A stretch of DNA of 64,000 bases from Drechslerella dactyloides (taxonomy: Eukaryota > Ascomycota > Orbiliomycetes > Orbiliales > Orbiliaceae): NCBI GenBank assembly GCA_020064725.1, contig JAGTWJ010000002.1:1364001-1428000 (forward strand), read 5' to 3'. The notes under the pieces are model-generated. The model worked only from the letters and a program-made list of their open reading frames with translations, was not told the origin of the DNA and did no database searches. The position numbers were made by a program, and so were the translations under genes. This document shows, in pieces, positions 24,597 through 35,029 of the stretch (position 1 is the first letter of the stretch; each line of letters opens with the position of its first letter).

Positions 24597-24742
24597 GCTA
24601 TAGCGAGACAGACAGATAGTCTTGATATTAGATGCTATAGCGAAACAGTTATTCGATATTAGATGCTATAGCGAGACAGATATTTGATGTCGGATGCTAT
24701 AGCGAGACAGGGAAGTCTTGATGACAGGCTATAGCGAGACAG
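24597..24742. repeat. Five-copy tandem repeat, about 31-bp period
   Basis: The core GCTATAGCGAGACAG occurs at 24597-24611, 24634-24648 (one change, GAAACAG), 24665-24679, 24696-24710 and 24728-24742. Spacings are 37, 31, 31 and 32 bases. The spacers are also related (GATATTAGAT or GATGTCGGAT before the core). The core begins with the palindrome GCTATAGC, so each unit contains a potential small hairpin or dimer site. A partial copy (CGAGACAG) precedes the array near 24571. The array is about 0.9 kb upstream of the Med5 start. Confidence 0.85.
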
Positions 24743-25678
24743 GAATCTCGGGGAGGTACGATTCCAAGCTACCCTGAGATGTGGCCCTCCTCCTGCTCCT
24801 CCTCCAGCGTGCGCTCGAGCCCCCTGTCCGGACAGGTAGCTGCTCGCCTCCGGATGGCTGGCCGCTTGTCTAGCCTTGCAGCTATTCTTCCTGGCGGATT
24901 GCTCTAGTTCCGCACCATTCACTAGTCGCTGCGTCTGATCCTTTCCCCGCAGAGATTATTCCACCCCTCGAGCGTTATTGGTCGTGAACTGTGGTAGCGT
25001 CGCCGTGAATTGAACTGCTAGCTTTTAGAGTGCCTGTATAGCGTGGATCGACGGCTTGGAAGTTCCCGAGATTGAATTCACCCACGCTCTCATTTTTTTA
25101 TTATATTGCTAGAGGAGCATGCGAGGGAGACAATATAGAAGGTACGGTTAGGATTGGGGCGGGTCTAGCTGTACGAAATGAAGGCGGCAGCGGCCAGGTG
25201 AATAATACGCTGATGTTTGTATTCAAATGTACTGGGCGCCTCAAGACACAAGCTGGCTGGCTGGCTGGTTGGCTCCCCAGTACGCATATGCTACCGTGCG
25301 TCCAGCTTCTGGTCCGCGAGACAATGCGTACACCTCCACGAACGATCCGACGATCGTGCATACAACGGGGAAAGCGAGGGTTCAGTCTACGAGACAACCA
25401 AGGAACCAAATCGGCATGTCTCGGAGAAGGTATCCCGTGGAGAAAGACACCGAGCCGAAGGTCTTGCACTGCGGTTTCCACACCCGCATCCGGCGAGGGC
25501 CATTTGTGGTATTTTCGGCGTTGGGGGCGCAAGTTGTTGCACAAACTCGACTTACTCCATCCATCCATCCCATCCTCGCCTACGCGCTCGCTCGCTTCAT
25601 CCCTACACTACAACCATAACCACAAGTCAGACAATCGGACAGACGGACGGACGGTGCATCGCATCTCGACGACGCAGA

Positions 25679-28600
25679 ATGGCGGGCTCCACGGAGCAAT
25701 GGTGCAAGTTTATGCGCAAGTGCGTATCCACGCGCCTGGACGTCGACAAGGTACGCAGACCCAACCTTCAGACCCCCGGCTTCGAAGGTTGACGTTCAAT
25801 TTCCACTCGCGACACCATAGCGATCAGAAGGAAAGACAGAAAGTTAACGTTTGTGCCCTCCTCGCGTCCGACCCGACCCGACGGTCGCGGAACCGTTCCT
25901 ACTATATTACGAGAAATAGTTCGAGACGTTCGCACGCACGTTGATACAGAAGGCGCCGCTGGGCCGGGAGGAGCTTGCGGGCGTGCTGATTTCGGCGGAG
26001 GCGTACCCTACGCCGCAGCTGTCGGTGGATCCGCGGTACCTGCTGTACGTGCAGCGGCTTGTCGCGGCGGGGTTGGTGCCGCTTGCGAGTTTTCTGCACG
26101 CGCTGCTGGCGGCGGATAGGGTGTCGTTGGCGAGCGTGCTGCATGGCGGTGCTGGGGATCTCGCGGCGGCGCTGTCGCGGGAGCCTGTTGATACGGCGGT
26201 GTTGACGGCGCTGGTGCTCGTCGCGCAGGGGACGCAGGGCGGTGGTATGCGCGAGGGCCCCGCGGCGCTGGTTGACGCGCTGGGGAAGTGGATGGACGCG
26301 GTGATCGCGGCGGGGGAAGGGGACGCGCTGGGCAACGGGCTGGATGGCTTGGGACTCGGCGGGGGCAGCATGATGGGGCCGCAGAAGAAGGCGGTGGTCG
26401 GGGAGCTGGTGCTTGCTGTCGGGGAGAACCCGCAGCTGAACGGGTTCCTCAAGTCCGCCGATCAAATCGGGAAGGAGAAGCGGGCGAGCTTTGAGAATAC
26501 GCTGCCCGTGTTCGCGCAGGTGTTCCAGGCGCTGAATCCGCAGTTGGCGATGCGGCTGGACGCGCTGGTGCCCAAGAAGGCGGACGTGGGTGCCGGGGGG
26601 AACGGGCTGCTGAGCATGGGGATCGGGCTTGACGGGATGGCTGACAGCGGGGCGCCGTCGCGGGGTGGGCTCTACGTCTTCCTCAGCTCGCTGGTGCGTA
26701 TTCCCCTCACCCTAATCTACTTCTCTCACACTATCTATCGATCGAGATATATTTACGGGAGATGCGAGCGAGGTGCTAATATGGAGGGGGTATAGTTGTT
26801 CGCGCGCCCGCTCGTCGACGACGAATACCTGATCCACCACCTCATCAACCGGTACAAAGAACTCAGCGGCCAGGCCGCGCTGGACCTCATCACCGCCGCG
26901 CTCGACTGCATCGCCAACGCGATCAGCCGGTCCGAATCCTCCGCGACGATAGCGCTGTTCCGGCACTTCCTCGTGAACAAGATCCCCCTGCTGCTCCTGC
27001 GGTTCAACATGCCCGTGATACAGGCACAATACGTGCTAACGCAAGCGGTGTCGAAAAGCGGGGGTAGCGGCGGGGCCGGCAACCCGCTGTCGCTGGAGTC
27101 GACGTTTGGGTCGGCGGACAGCATGATGCTCGACCTGCCGAACGATCTGAAGCAGGAGTTCCTGTTCGCGTGCGCGCTGCACCGGATCATCGAGGAGGCG
27201 TCCGTGGAGGTGATATTGGGGGATGTGCCGTTGCAAACCATGGCGAAAATGCGGTACACGCAGGAGGAACTCGTGACGGAGTGCGTTATGGATACGGATA
27301 GGCTGGAGCGGCTGATCAGCGAGATCGAGGAGCTGGACGGCAATTCCGGCGCCATCGTGGGCGCCGTCGTGGAGGTAGAATACCCGTCCTATTCTCTGTG
27401 GTTAAGGTGTATGTGCTGATTGAGGCAGATGCTGCGGATGATGTGCGAGCAGCGGGATACGATGGGCTTGTACTCGCTGTGCCGGAACCTGATCAGCAAG
27501 CCGAAGACGATTGACCTGCTGCTGCTGTACGCACGCCCTGTGGCGATTCTCGAGCCGCTGTGCGTCGTGCTCGAGAACTGGCGGTACGACGAGGATCAGG
27601 GTAATCACTCATTCACTCATTCACTCATTCACTCATTCACTCATTCACTCTTACATGTTACGTTCTACGCGAGGCTACGGTATATATACTGACGGGTGTG
27701 CGGGATGCGGCAGGGGAGTACGAGCCCGTTTATAAGGAATTCGGGCACATACTCCTGCTGGTGATGACGGTCTTCCACCGGCACAACCTCAACTTCAGCC
27801 ATCTCGGTGCGATACCGCCGACGAGCTTCGTGCCCATGTTCATCAAGCAGTGTCACAAGGACGTGGCCGTGGACGACCTGTCGCGGATGGCGGACCGGGC
27901 CGGGCAGCTGGGCGGGTGGATTAAGGCTTTGTACGAGGGGGAGGGGATCACGGACGAGGTTATGCAGAGCAGTCGGCCGCAGGAGTATTATTCGCTGGTG
28001 CCGACGTTGATCGCGCAGACGGTTGAGGCTTGCGATCGCGGGATCCTTGATACCGAGACGCTCAAAGGCGGGCTTGACTGTATTCCCCCTTTCCCCCCCT
28101 TTCCCTACCTTTTATATGTGTGGGTGTGTGTGGGTATGTGCTGACGGTATGAGGTGGGGGACAGATTTACAGTTGTCCTCGCTGATAGCGTCGGAGGTTG
28201 CGATTATCTTCTGGCTGACGGACCACATTTGGGCAACGCAGTCGGATCTGAGCCACGCGCTCAAGATACTGCACATCCTCGTCACGGCGGCGCCGGCGGA
28301 GGTTACACAAACGCACAAGACGATACTGGCGGTGTGCGCGCAGAACCTCGAGCGCGTGCTATGGGACATGCTGCGCGCGGAGAACGCTGCCATCGCCCCG
28401 GGGACGCTGCAGCACCAGCAGGCGGAGCAGATACTGAAACATCTTGCGCCCTACCGTGATTTTCGGCGCAGCGGGATGCCGAGCGCGGGTGAGCTTGACG
28501 CGTGGGCGAAGGTCCCCGGTGGACTGTTGGCGGCGTTGAAGGGCGCGGTGCAGGGGGTTGTGGTGTGGAGTTCCGCGCCGGATATGGCGGTGCAGCCGGC

Positions 28601-29198
28601 GAGTTACACGCCGCGGCTGGTGTATGCTGCGTGGCGGCTGCTGGGGGCGCGGGAGGTGGTGCGGGCGCTGGTGGACGAGGTGCAGGCTGTCACGCAGAAT
28701 GCGGGTGGTGCGGGACAGACCGGTGGGGAAGGGCAGATGGTGGATATTGCGGTGGATGTGGTGGCGAGCATTATCGTCGCGCCGAATCCGGACGATTGGC
28801 GGGGCAAGGTTGCGGAATTGACGGGGCGCAAGGACGATGACGGCGGGCAAGGACACGAGGAGCATCAGGGACATATAGTAAGCGGAGGGGGAAGCGGACT
28901 GGTGACGTTGGTGGAGGCGCTGCGGTATCTGGAGGACGATGGCAAGTTGTCCGTGGAGGATACGGGGCGGGGTGAGGTTGTCGTCAAGCTGGCGCGACGG
29001 GTGGAGAGTCTGCTCGTCGTGAATACGATCGCGGCTGTGGTAGGAGTCGGCGTGGGAGTCGGCGTGGGAGTAGGGGTCGGTGTGGCGGACCTGGCGAACG
29101 AGGTGCTGGGGGACGTGATGGCGGATACGGACATGTTTCCGGTGATGGGGGACGCGGTGGACTTGGGCCTTGCCGACGAGATGATGACGGGGATGTAG
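25679..29198 (+). CDS. MED5: Mediator of RNA polymerase II transcription subunit 5 (Nut1)
   Basis: Six exons (25679-25750, 25920-26693, 26796-27374, 27429-27600, 27714-28079, 28165-29198) encode 998 residues, close to other fungal Med5 proteins. All joins keep frame; introns are 169, 102, 54, 113 and 85 bp. Med5 (Nut1 in yeast) is a fungal tail-module subunit of Mediator, which links gene-specific activators to RNA polymerase II in the nucleus. Family marks include the N-terminal EQWCKFMRKC..RLDVDKF segment, the FARPLVDD..YLIHHLINRYK block opening exon 3, ALDLITAALD, FLVNKIPLLL, EELDGNSGAIVGAVV at the end of exon 3, and the diagnostic LENWRYDEDQGEYEPVYKEFG spanning exons 4 and 5. RPQEYYSLVPTL and LKGGLDYL follow. 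The C terminus has an unusual Gly-Val repeat (about residues 946-961). The short first exon was chosen because it supplies the conserved start with A at -3. Confidence 0.93.
27606..27650. repeat. 8-bp microsatellite in a Med5 intron
   Basis: About 5.5 copies of ATTCACTC fill 27606-27650, inside the 113-bp intron between Med5 exons 4 and 5. It adds no codons. Length variation would change the distance from donor to branch point. Confidence 0.9.
29043..29088 (+). repeat. Coding 6/12-bp repeat (Gly-Val)n in Med5
   Basis: Units such as GGAGTC, GGCGTG, GGGGTC and GGTGTG encode alternating Gly and Val near the Med5 C terminus. This segment is not typical of the family and looks like a recent slippage expansion. 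Confidence 0.8.
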
Positions 29199-29269
29199 CC
29201 CTTCCTCCTTCTCCTCCTTCTCCTCCTTCTCCTCCTCCTCCTCCTCCTCCTCCTCCTCCTCTCCTCCTA
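29199..29269. repeat. Polypyrimidine tract directly after the Med5 stop
   Basis: The codon TAG at 29196-29198 is followed at once by about 70 bases of almost pure C and T, first CTCCTT-type units and then CTC/CCT units. A homopyrimidine/homopurine tract of this length can form triplex (H-) DNA. It would lie at the start of the 3' untranslated region. Confidence 0.85.
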
Positions 29270-32002
29270 TCGGGTGGTGTAGAGTGTCGTGTCGTGTATA
29301 ATGCATTGGGTATAATTACTTTACCGGTATCGGTATAAACCATCATGTTATATTGCGGGGTGTGCGTTAGCTACGTTGGCTACAGTAGTGCACATGTGTG
29401 GTGCATGCAAGATGTATTATGCAGGCTCACGGGGGCAAGTTGATGCGCTGCGCGAGATATAATTTTACAATGCAAAATATCACGCGTACCGATAGCCAAT
29501 CTGCGCGCGACGGGTGTCCTTCCTTCGTATCAATTCGAATTCTCCCTACACGCGCATTATCACATACGACTGCTGCGCATACGCATGCACGAGTACTACT
29601 ACTATATCCACTAATCAGTAGAAAGATGGATAAGTTAGACAGATATCTCTATCCGTACGCGATGACTGGATGCGTAGCTCGCGTGGACGGTAGCGGTTAG
29701 TATAATATTCCAGTAGGGAGGATAAATCGGATCGACGGGCATGCTTGATGGAGAAGGAGAGATGCAAGCGGCCTGCTTATCGTCATATCGAATCATATGC
29801 TATCATTATTACTATACATGCCGTATCGATTCGCATGGTGTAGAGTATATTAATGTGACTAATGTAGCTAACATTGGCAGGCAGATACTAGATAAGTCCG
29901 TATACGCGTAATCGCAACCGGCTACGTCGGCCGGCGTTGATTTTGGACTAAGGGTAGGAAATAGACGGGTATCTTTCCGGGGAAGCTGTTTTATAATATA
30001 AGTTGTAGGATTTTATATTTTTTTCTGCCGGGTGAATTGGCTGTCTACGGGAGGTGTATCCGCCGTGGCGTGCTCTCTCTCTTTCAAGACGGGAGACGAG
30101 GGTAGCTCTTTTTCCACATTGTATCCATTGTTCTTTCGTACTGGATGTGTGTGCGATTAATATGATGCCTCGGATGGGAAAGGCCGTTGGTGGGGGGCGT
30201 TCCTTTTTATTTTGCGAGGGATGTTTAATATGTTGTGCAGGGTGGTGGATACAATAGCGCATTTAGCCTGTCCAGCCAGACCAGGCCAGGCGACATCCCT
30301 TGGGCACATCATCTATTTCGCCGTGTGGGGAAGACCTGTCCGTTGGCTAGTCGGTCGGAGCAATGTGCTGTACGTACGGACATACAGAAGATGGACCGCT
30401 GCCGGTCGGCGTTCGGAAGCACGCTGGTTCCGAGATTGTATGCATGTAATGTAACTACCAAGTATCGTGAGTAGAGTCATACATGGCATGGGCATGGCAT
30501 GGGAGTGAGCTCCGCAGACGCCGAAAAGGCCGAACTACAGACCAACTAGTCTCCGTCCGCTGTCCCCGTGACGTCCTGCATCCACCATCCATCCAACATG
30601 CATCGTCACCGCGCGGACGGATACTTGTGCACCATATCAATTTTACAATTTTACTTGGTTAGCGAGGAAAAAAGCCAAACCGGGCAGGCAGCTGCCATTT
30701 GAGGGTGCAGAAGGGATGCCAACCGGCATGCGATGCGGCTAGTCTCGGGCGCGACAGTAAAGTAAAGTAGAGAGGGAGAGGCATGCTGCTTCACATGAAT
30801 GGACCGGGGGGAATGCGATGCCTCGATGAGGGTGCATGAGCAATTCTGATACCGCTATCACACACCGCACTCCGTAACCCCTACCGGTGGTTACATGACA
30901 GACACCCATCCACCCACACCCACACCCACCCCGAGAGACAGCATGATAGATGGACGGGAAGAAGGTGGATGGAAAGAGAGGGGGAGGGGGAGGGAGGACG
31001 CCGCGACGGGTATTTGAAGGGCCAAGGACTTCGCGGGAGCCGCCTGGACCGGTTTGGCGGGCGCGGCGGTCAGCTGGCTGTTTCAGCGCGCGAGCCCCGG
31101 TTTAACCTTCGCCTTGGGGGGTTCGACTGATTGGAAGTTGGAACAGGATGCATTTCTGGATTATGTCTTCTGGCGGGTTTTCCAGCGTCGCGACGTTTCG
31201 CGATGGAGGCCGACACGACGTGAGATGATGCGAATAAAATACAGAACGGGGAAGAATGGGAGAATTGGTTCGAGACCGAACAAATCCCAGTTCGGCAGTC
31301 GAGCGTCATCGGAATGCAGTTTCGGTCACATCACCGCGCATGTTTCCTAATAAATCGATCGGGGCGGGTGGAGACGGGGCGCCCTCCCAAGATTCTGGCA
31401 TCCCGAGTGAGAATAGAATGATGATAATGTCCATTTGTCAGCTCGAGCTTGCCGCCGCATTCCTTCCAGCTTTCGGAGCGGATGTCCTGGATCGCTCGCA
31501 CGGGGTTAGCAAACCTGGTTGCAAGACGCAGGCCTGTCTGCCTGCCTGCAGGTGACGAACTTTCGTCCACGAAATCATGGAAGAGAAGAAGGAAAGAAAA
31601 AAAGAATCTGGCGATGATTAATAATAGAACGAAGGGAGCCGGCTCGTCAAGCTTCCCGACCGGCCGACCGTGTTTTTTCACTCCCATGAAACGGCCCTTC
31701 TTGTTAATTATATTAATCGCGGCCCTTCCACGTTTTTCTTTTCCATTTCCCATTTCGCTCTTCTTCCTTTCTATTTTTTTATTTCGACCGTTCTCCGAGA
31801 CTGCGGTCGAGAGAGTTCTCGTGTGGACACCTCGATACGGGTGCATGCTGCAGACCAGAAGGACAGAAGCTAGTCCAGGCAGCCTTCATTAGAGGCAGGC
31901 ACATCGCATCATTTATACTCGCACTTATACCTGCGTGCCTGCAAGGGAACTGGCAATCTGCGAAGACATAACAGATAGCATCTCCGAACAAGTCGACCGT
32001 TG

Positions 32003-32049
32003 TATCGAAAGACGGCTGCATCGAAAGACGCTGTATCGAAAGACGGCTG
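32003..32049. repeat. Three tandem copies of a 16-bp unit
   Basis: TATCGAAAGACGGCTG at 32003-32018 and 32034-32049 flank CATCGAAAGACGCTG at 32019-32033. The copies abut exactly. The array sits about 220 bases before the candidate TATA box of the phosphotransferase-like gene, so a repeated regulator-binding site is possible but unproven. Confidence 0.85.
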
Positions 32050-32267
32050 GTGTCGGAGAATCCTGCGTTTCAAGCAGGACAAGGCTGCCTCGAACGTCAA
32101 CGGTGGTCTTCCCCACGCCCTTCCTTCGTTCGCGCATGAGGAAAGACCACGACGAGACTGGTCTTTTCCTGTCCTTGTGAGACCAAGCAAGACCGAGCCT
32201 GTTGGCTGGCGCGGGCTGGCCGGGGAGGGCTGGCTCCGAGCTGTGGGGCCTGCCTGCCATTGGTGCA

Positions 32268-32275
32268 TATAAAAA
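32268..32275 (+). promoter_or_regulatory. Candidate TATA box of the phosphotransferase-like gene
   Basis: TATAAAAA lies in a GC-rich setting, just downstream of a reversed CCAAT (ATTGG at about 32259). It is about 740 bases before the first ATG. The leader would be long unless an intron beginning near 32416 is removed. Confidence 0.35.
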
Positions 32276-33016
32276 GCATCGCCGCTTCGATTCGTCGACG
32301 GCCGCCGTTTTGTCAGCACGGCCGTCAGCCTCTTCGCTCTCTTCCAGGCAGTCCTGCCGGCTCTCTTTCCTCGTCTCTTATAAGTATTCATCCATCCGCC
32401 GTTTGAAAATACCATCGGTAAGTGAGAACTCTCCGTCGCACCGGCGGAATACAAACGTTCGATCGATCTGTGTGAGTGTGAGTGAAGGCAACGTTGGCTG
32501 CGTTCCGCATGCATCCGCCAGGCCTCATTTCCCTCCGTCATCCTTTTATAACACCCTCCTCTCCTCCACCTCCTCCATCGCAATAACATCATCATCATCA
32601 CCACCTCTGTATTCCTCCCCTTCGAACAGCTCGTCCGGTTGGTCTTCGTTCTCTGGATGAAAGTCTCGTGAGCGTCCGCTGACAGGCAGCCCGCTGCAGG
32701 CCGCCGCAATCGATAGCTCCGACCGCAAAACGCCGAAAACGCCGTCCGCCAAACTGCGGCGACACGCTGGCCCTCCCAGCCAGACAACACTTTCCATCAG
32801 CTTGTTTTGGTCTCCCCCGCCGCCCAATTCATCAAACTCAACTCAACTCCGGAAAGTCAATTGAAACCGCCAAACCTTCGCCCCAGCATTATTACATCAT
32901 ACATCACGACCTCATAACAACGTCTTCTTCTCCACCACCCGATATATATATGATACACAACGTGCAATACGCAAGACACGATATACAACACGCAGTATAA
33001 TATACAACGAGAATAC

Positions 33017-35029
33017 ATGGACACGCCGGAGTCCTCGTCGTCCGGCTCCGCGGCCTCCTCCTCCCAGTTCTCCCGCTCCACAAAGGCCTCCAGCTACCTC
33101 TCCGTCTCGCCCCCGCCCGTCAAAATGGCTTCTTTGAACAGCGCCCGCCGCAGCCGGGCCATCAGCATCAGCAGCATCAGCATCCGCGGCCAGTGCCCCG
33201 AATGCCGCGACAAGCGCCAGGACGACATGGGCCTCAAGGTCAACACCGCCGCCCTCCTCCAGCTCGCCCAGGCCCTGCGCGGCGGCCAGCCCGCCACCCT
33301 CGGCCCCCGCGAGAGCGGCGCCCTCGACTACACCGTCGAAATCACCTTCGAGGACGGCGTCGCCTGGCTCGCAAAGATCCCAAAACCCTGGCGCTGCTCC
33401 CACGTCAACCAGGCCATCTCCAGCCAGGCCGCCGCCTGGAGATACCTCAGGCAGCACACCCGCATCCCCGTGCCCCAGGTCCACCACTTCGCCTACGAGG
33501 GCGACCCGGGCAACGACGTCGGCGTCTCCTTCATGCTCTTCGACCGCCTCCCCGGCCGGCCCGTCCCCGAGCTCGACCCGGAAGATGACTCGAACGCGAA
33601 CCGCGCCCGCCGCTTCCACGACCAGCTCTCCGACATCATCCTCGAGCTCTCCGCCTGCCGCTTCGACAAGATCGGTTCCCTCCAGTCCTCCTCCGAAACC
33701 GACAACGACTTTGCCGTCGGGCCCCTCTACAGCGTCCACAACACCTACCCGCTCGCCCGCGGCCGCTCCGCCACAAATCGAGGGCCCTTCTCCACCACCT
33801 TTGAATACCTCTCCGCCATCGGCGACCTCAACTACCGCGACACAAAGGAAAACCACCACCGCCGGCCCGTCCAGCCGGACATGTGCGCCCCCGTCGACGA
33901 GGAGCTCGCCCGCCTCTTCCTCATCAACAAGATGATCCCCAAATTCTCCACCGAAACCGGCTTCAACGACGGGCCCTTCGTCTTCCAAAACTGGGGGCTC
34001 TCCACCGCCAACGTCCTCGTCGACGACGACTGCAACATCACCGCCGTCACGGGCCTCACGGGTGCCATCGGCCCGCTCACCAGCCTCTGCAAATACCCGG
34101 ACCTCATCTACGAAACCAAACGCAAAGGCCCCCTCTACGACCGCCGCCTCTTCCTCGCCTCCTTCCTCAGCCGCGAAATGCCCGCCCACGCCGTCGGCCG
34201 CGACTCCCCGCTCGAGGACACCGAGATCCGCAAGGGCCTCCTCCGCACCGCCCACAAGGTCTGGCAGTTCGAGAACTCCCTCCTCGACCCCTCCCACAAG
34301 CACCTGCACCTGCGCGGCCGCGGCGGCCTCTACGAATACGTCTTTGACGACAGCAAGTACTCGGAAGACTCGGCCTTCAAGCAGCTCGGCGACTCGGACC
34401 CGGACTTCCAGCTCCTCGTCCCCAAATCCGACCTCAAGGGCGGCGAGTACAGCTGGGACCTGCCCGCCGACAAGAAGGCCAAACGCAACCGCCACCGCCA
34501 CTCGACGATGAGCACGTCGACCAGCGCCCGCGCCCGCGCCCGCACGATCTGGAACAAAGCCCCCTGGGTGCAGAGCCGCCGCGAGGAGCAGTGGGTGCGC
34601 GAGTACGTGCGCGTGCACCGCCATCTGCCGCCGCAGGTCCGCGCGTACGAGGGCAAGCGGCGCAGCAACGGGCCCGAGAAGGCCTTCCACATGGCGTGGG
34701 CGTTCATCCGCTGCCGCGACGCGAGCTACATGCGCCGGAAAGTCGATAAGCGGAAGAAGGTCGTCCGCGTCGGCGTCAACGGTACTGCTGCCGGCGTACG
34801 CAACCGTAGCAGCAGTCTCCGGCAGGCGGGCAAGCGGGTGCGCGGGTGGAGTTTGACGGGTGAAGTCAAGAGGGCGAGGGCGGCGTCCGCGGCGAAGGGG
34901 AAGGCCGTGGAGCCGCAGTCGCAGCCGCAGTCGCAGTCGCAGTCGACGACAGTACCACCGCCGCCGACAGCGACAAAGCTAAAGCAGGGTTGGCGAGAAG
35001 TTATCGTTAGCAAGTTTCACTGGATTTAA
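33017..35029 (+). CDS. Aminoglycoside-phosphotransferase-like (APH fold) protein, probable pseudokinase
   Basis: An intronless frame of 670 codons. After a Ser-rich N terminus and a CPEC pair (Cys60/Cys63), residues 105-180 look like the N lobe of fungal APH-family phosphotransferases: YTVEITFEDGVAWLAKIPKPW with a possible ATP-binding Lys120, then RIPVPQVHHFAYEG and FMLFDRLPGRPVPEL. The C lobe has LSTANVLVDDDCNITAVTGL (328-347). In active members this region reads HGDLxxxNxLVD...IxGIIDW. Here the catalytic HGD is NWG (325-327) and the metal-binding IDW is TGL (345-347), so catalysis is unlikely. The C-terminal 170 residues are basic, with an R-rich patch and Gln/Ser repeats. Met37 at 33125 has a much stronger start context (CAAAATGG) than Met1. 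Third positions are overwhelmingly C, which creates a long shadow frame on the other strand. The substrate or partner is unknown. Confidence 0.85.
   Translation: MDTPESSSSGSAASSSQFSRSTKASSYLSVSPPPVKMASLNSARRSRAISISSISIRGQCPECRDKRQDDMGLKVNTAALLQLAQALRGGQPATLGPRESGALDYTVEITFEDGVAWLAKIPKPWRCSHVNQAISSQAAAWRYLRQHTRIPVPQVHHFAYEGDPGNDVGVSFMLFDRLPGRPVPELDPEDDSNANRARRFHDQLSDIILELSACRFDKIGSLQSSSETDNDFAVGPLYSVHNTYPLARGRSATNRGPFSTTFEYLSAIGDLNYRDTKENHHRRPVQPDMCAPVDEELARLFLINKMIPKFSTETGFNDGPFVFQNWGLSTANVLVDDDCNITAVTGLTGAIGPLTSLCKYPDLIYETKRKGPLYDRRLFLASFLSREMPAHAVGRDSPLEDTEIRKGLLRTAHKVWQFENSLLDPSHKHLHLRGRGGLYEYVFDDSKYSEDSAFKQLGDSDPDFQLLVPKSDLKGGEYSWDLPADKKAKRNRHRHSTMSTSTSARARARTIWNKAPWVQSRREEQWVREYVRVHRHLPPQVRAYEGKRRSNGPEKAFHMAWAFIRCRDASYMRRKVDKRKKVVRVGVNGTAAGVRNRSSSLRQAGKRVRGWSLTGEVKRARAASAAKGKAVEPQSQPQSQSQSTTVPPPPTATKLKQGWREVIVSKFHWI

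Larger units (their letters stand above)
18762..25678. other. Gene-free region with small repeats
   Basis: This 6.9 kb stretch has no gene I can support. It holds several small repeats: a duplicated GCGGACCTTCCTT at 21047-21073, CCATCCA/CTCGTCCA-type repeats near 21647-21685, two CGGACGTCCG palindromes, a CAG run, a GTAAT run, a 31-bp tandem array and a GGCT run at about 25250-25275. Frames of up to 290 codons in the last kilobase overlap the Med5 leader and are shadows. Confidence 0.5.
29270..33016. other. Gene-free region and upstream promoter region
   Basis: No supported gene between Med5 and the phosphotransferase-like gene. Simple-sequence tracts include a CATGGCATGGG duplication (30482-30502), a CCCACACCCACC stretch (30903-30933) and a purine-rich stretch near 30970-31000. 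From about 32260 the sequence looks like a promoter and leader: a TATA box, CT-rich tracts and a good splice donor (GTAAGTGAG near 32416) that may start a leader intron. The 293-codon minus-strand frame at 31909-32790 shows no family features. Confidence 0.5.

Noticed and set aside
25072..25944. A 290-codon plus-strand frame overlapping the Med5 start
   Set aside because: It covers the Med5 leader, exon 1 in another phase and intron 1; the Med5 reading is supported by family similarity and splice sites.
28359..29306. A 315-codon minus-strand frame over Med5 exon 6
   Set aside because: It opens with poly-Glu from the pyrimidine tract and is His/Arg-rich, the mirror of biased Med5 codons.
31909..32790. 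A 293-codon minus-strand frame upstream of the phosphotransferase-like gene
   Set aside because: It crosses the tandem repeat and the candidate promoter, and the translation shows no family features.
32912..34690. A 592-codon open frame on the minus strand opposite the phosphotransferase-like gene
   Set aside because: It is a shadow created by the extreme C bias at third positions of the plus-strand gene. Its translation is Val/Gly/Ala/Glu-rich without any family pattern.
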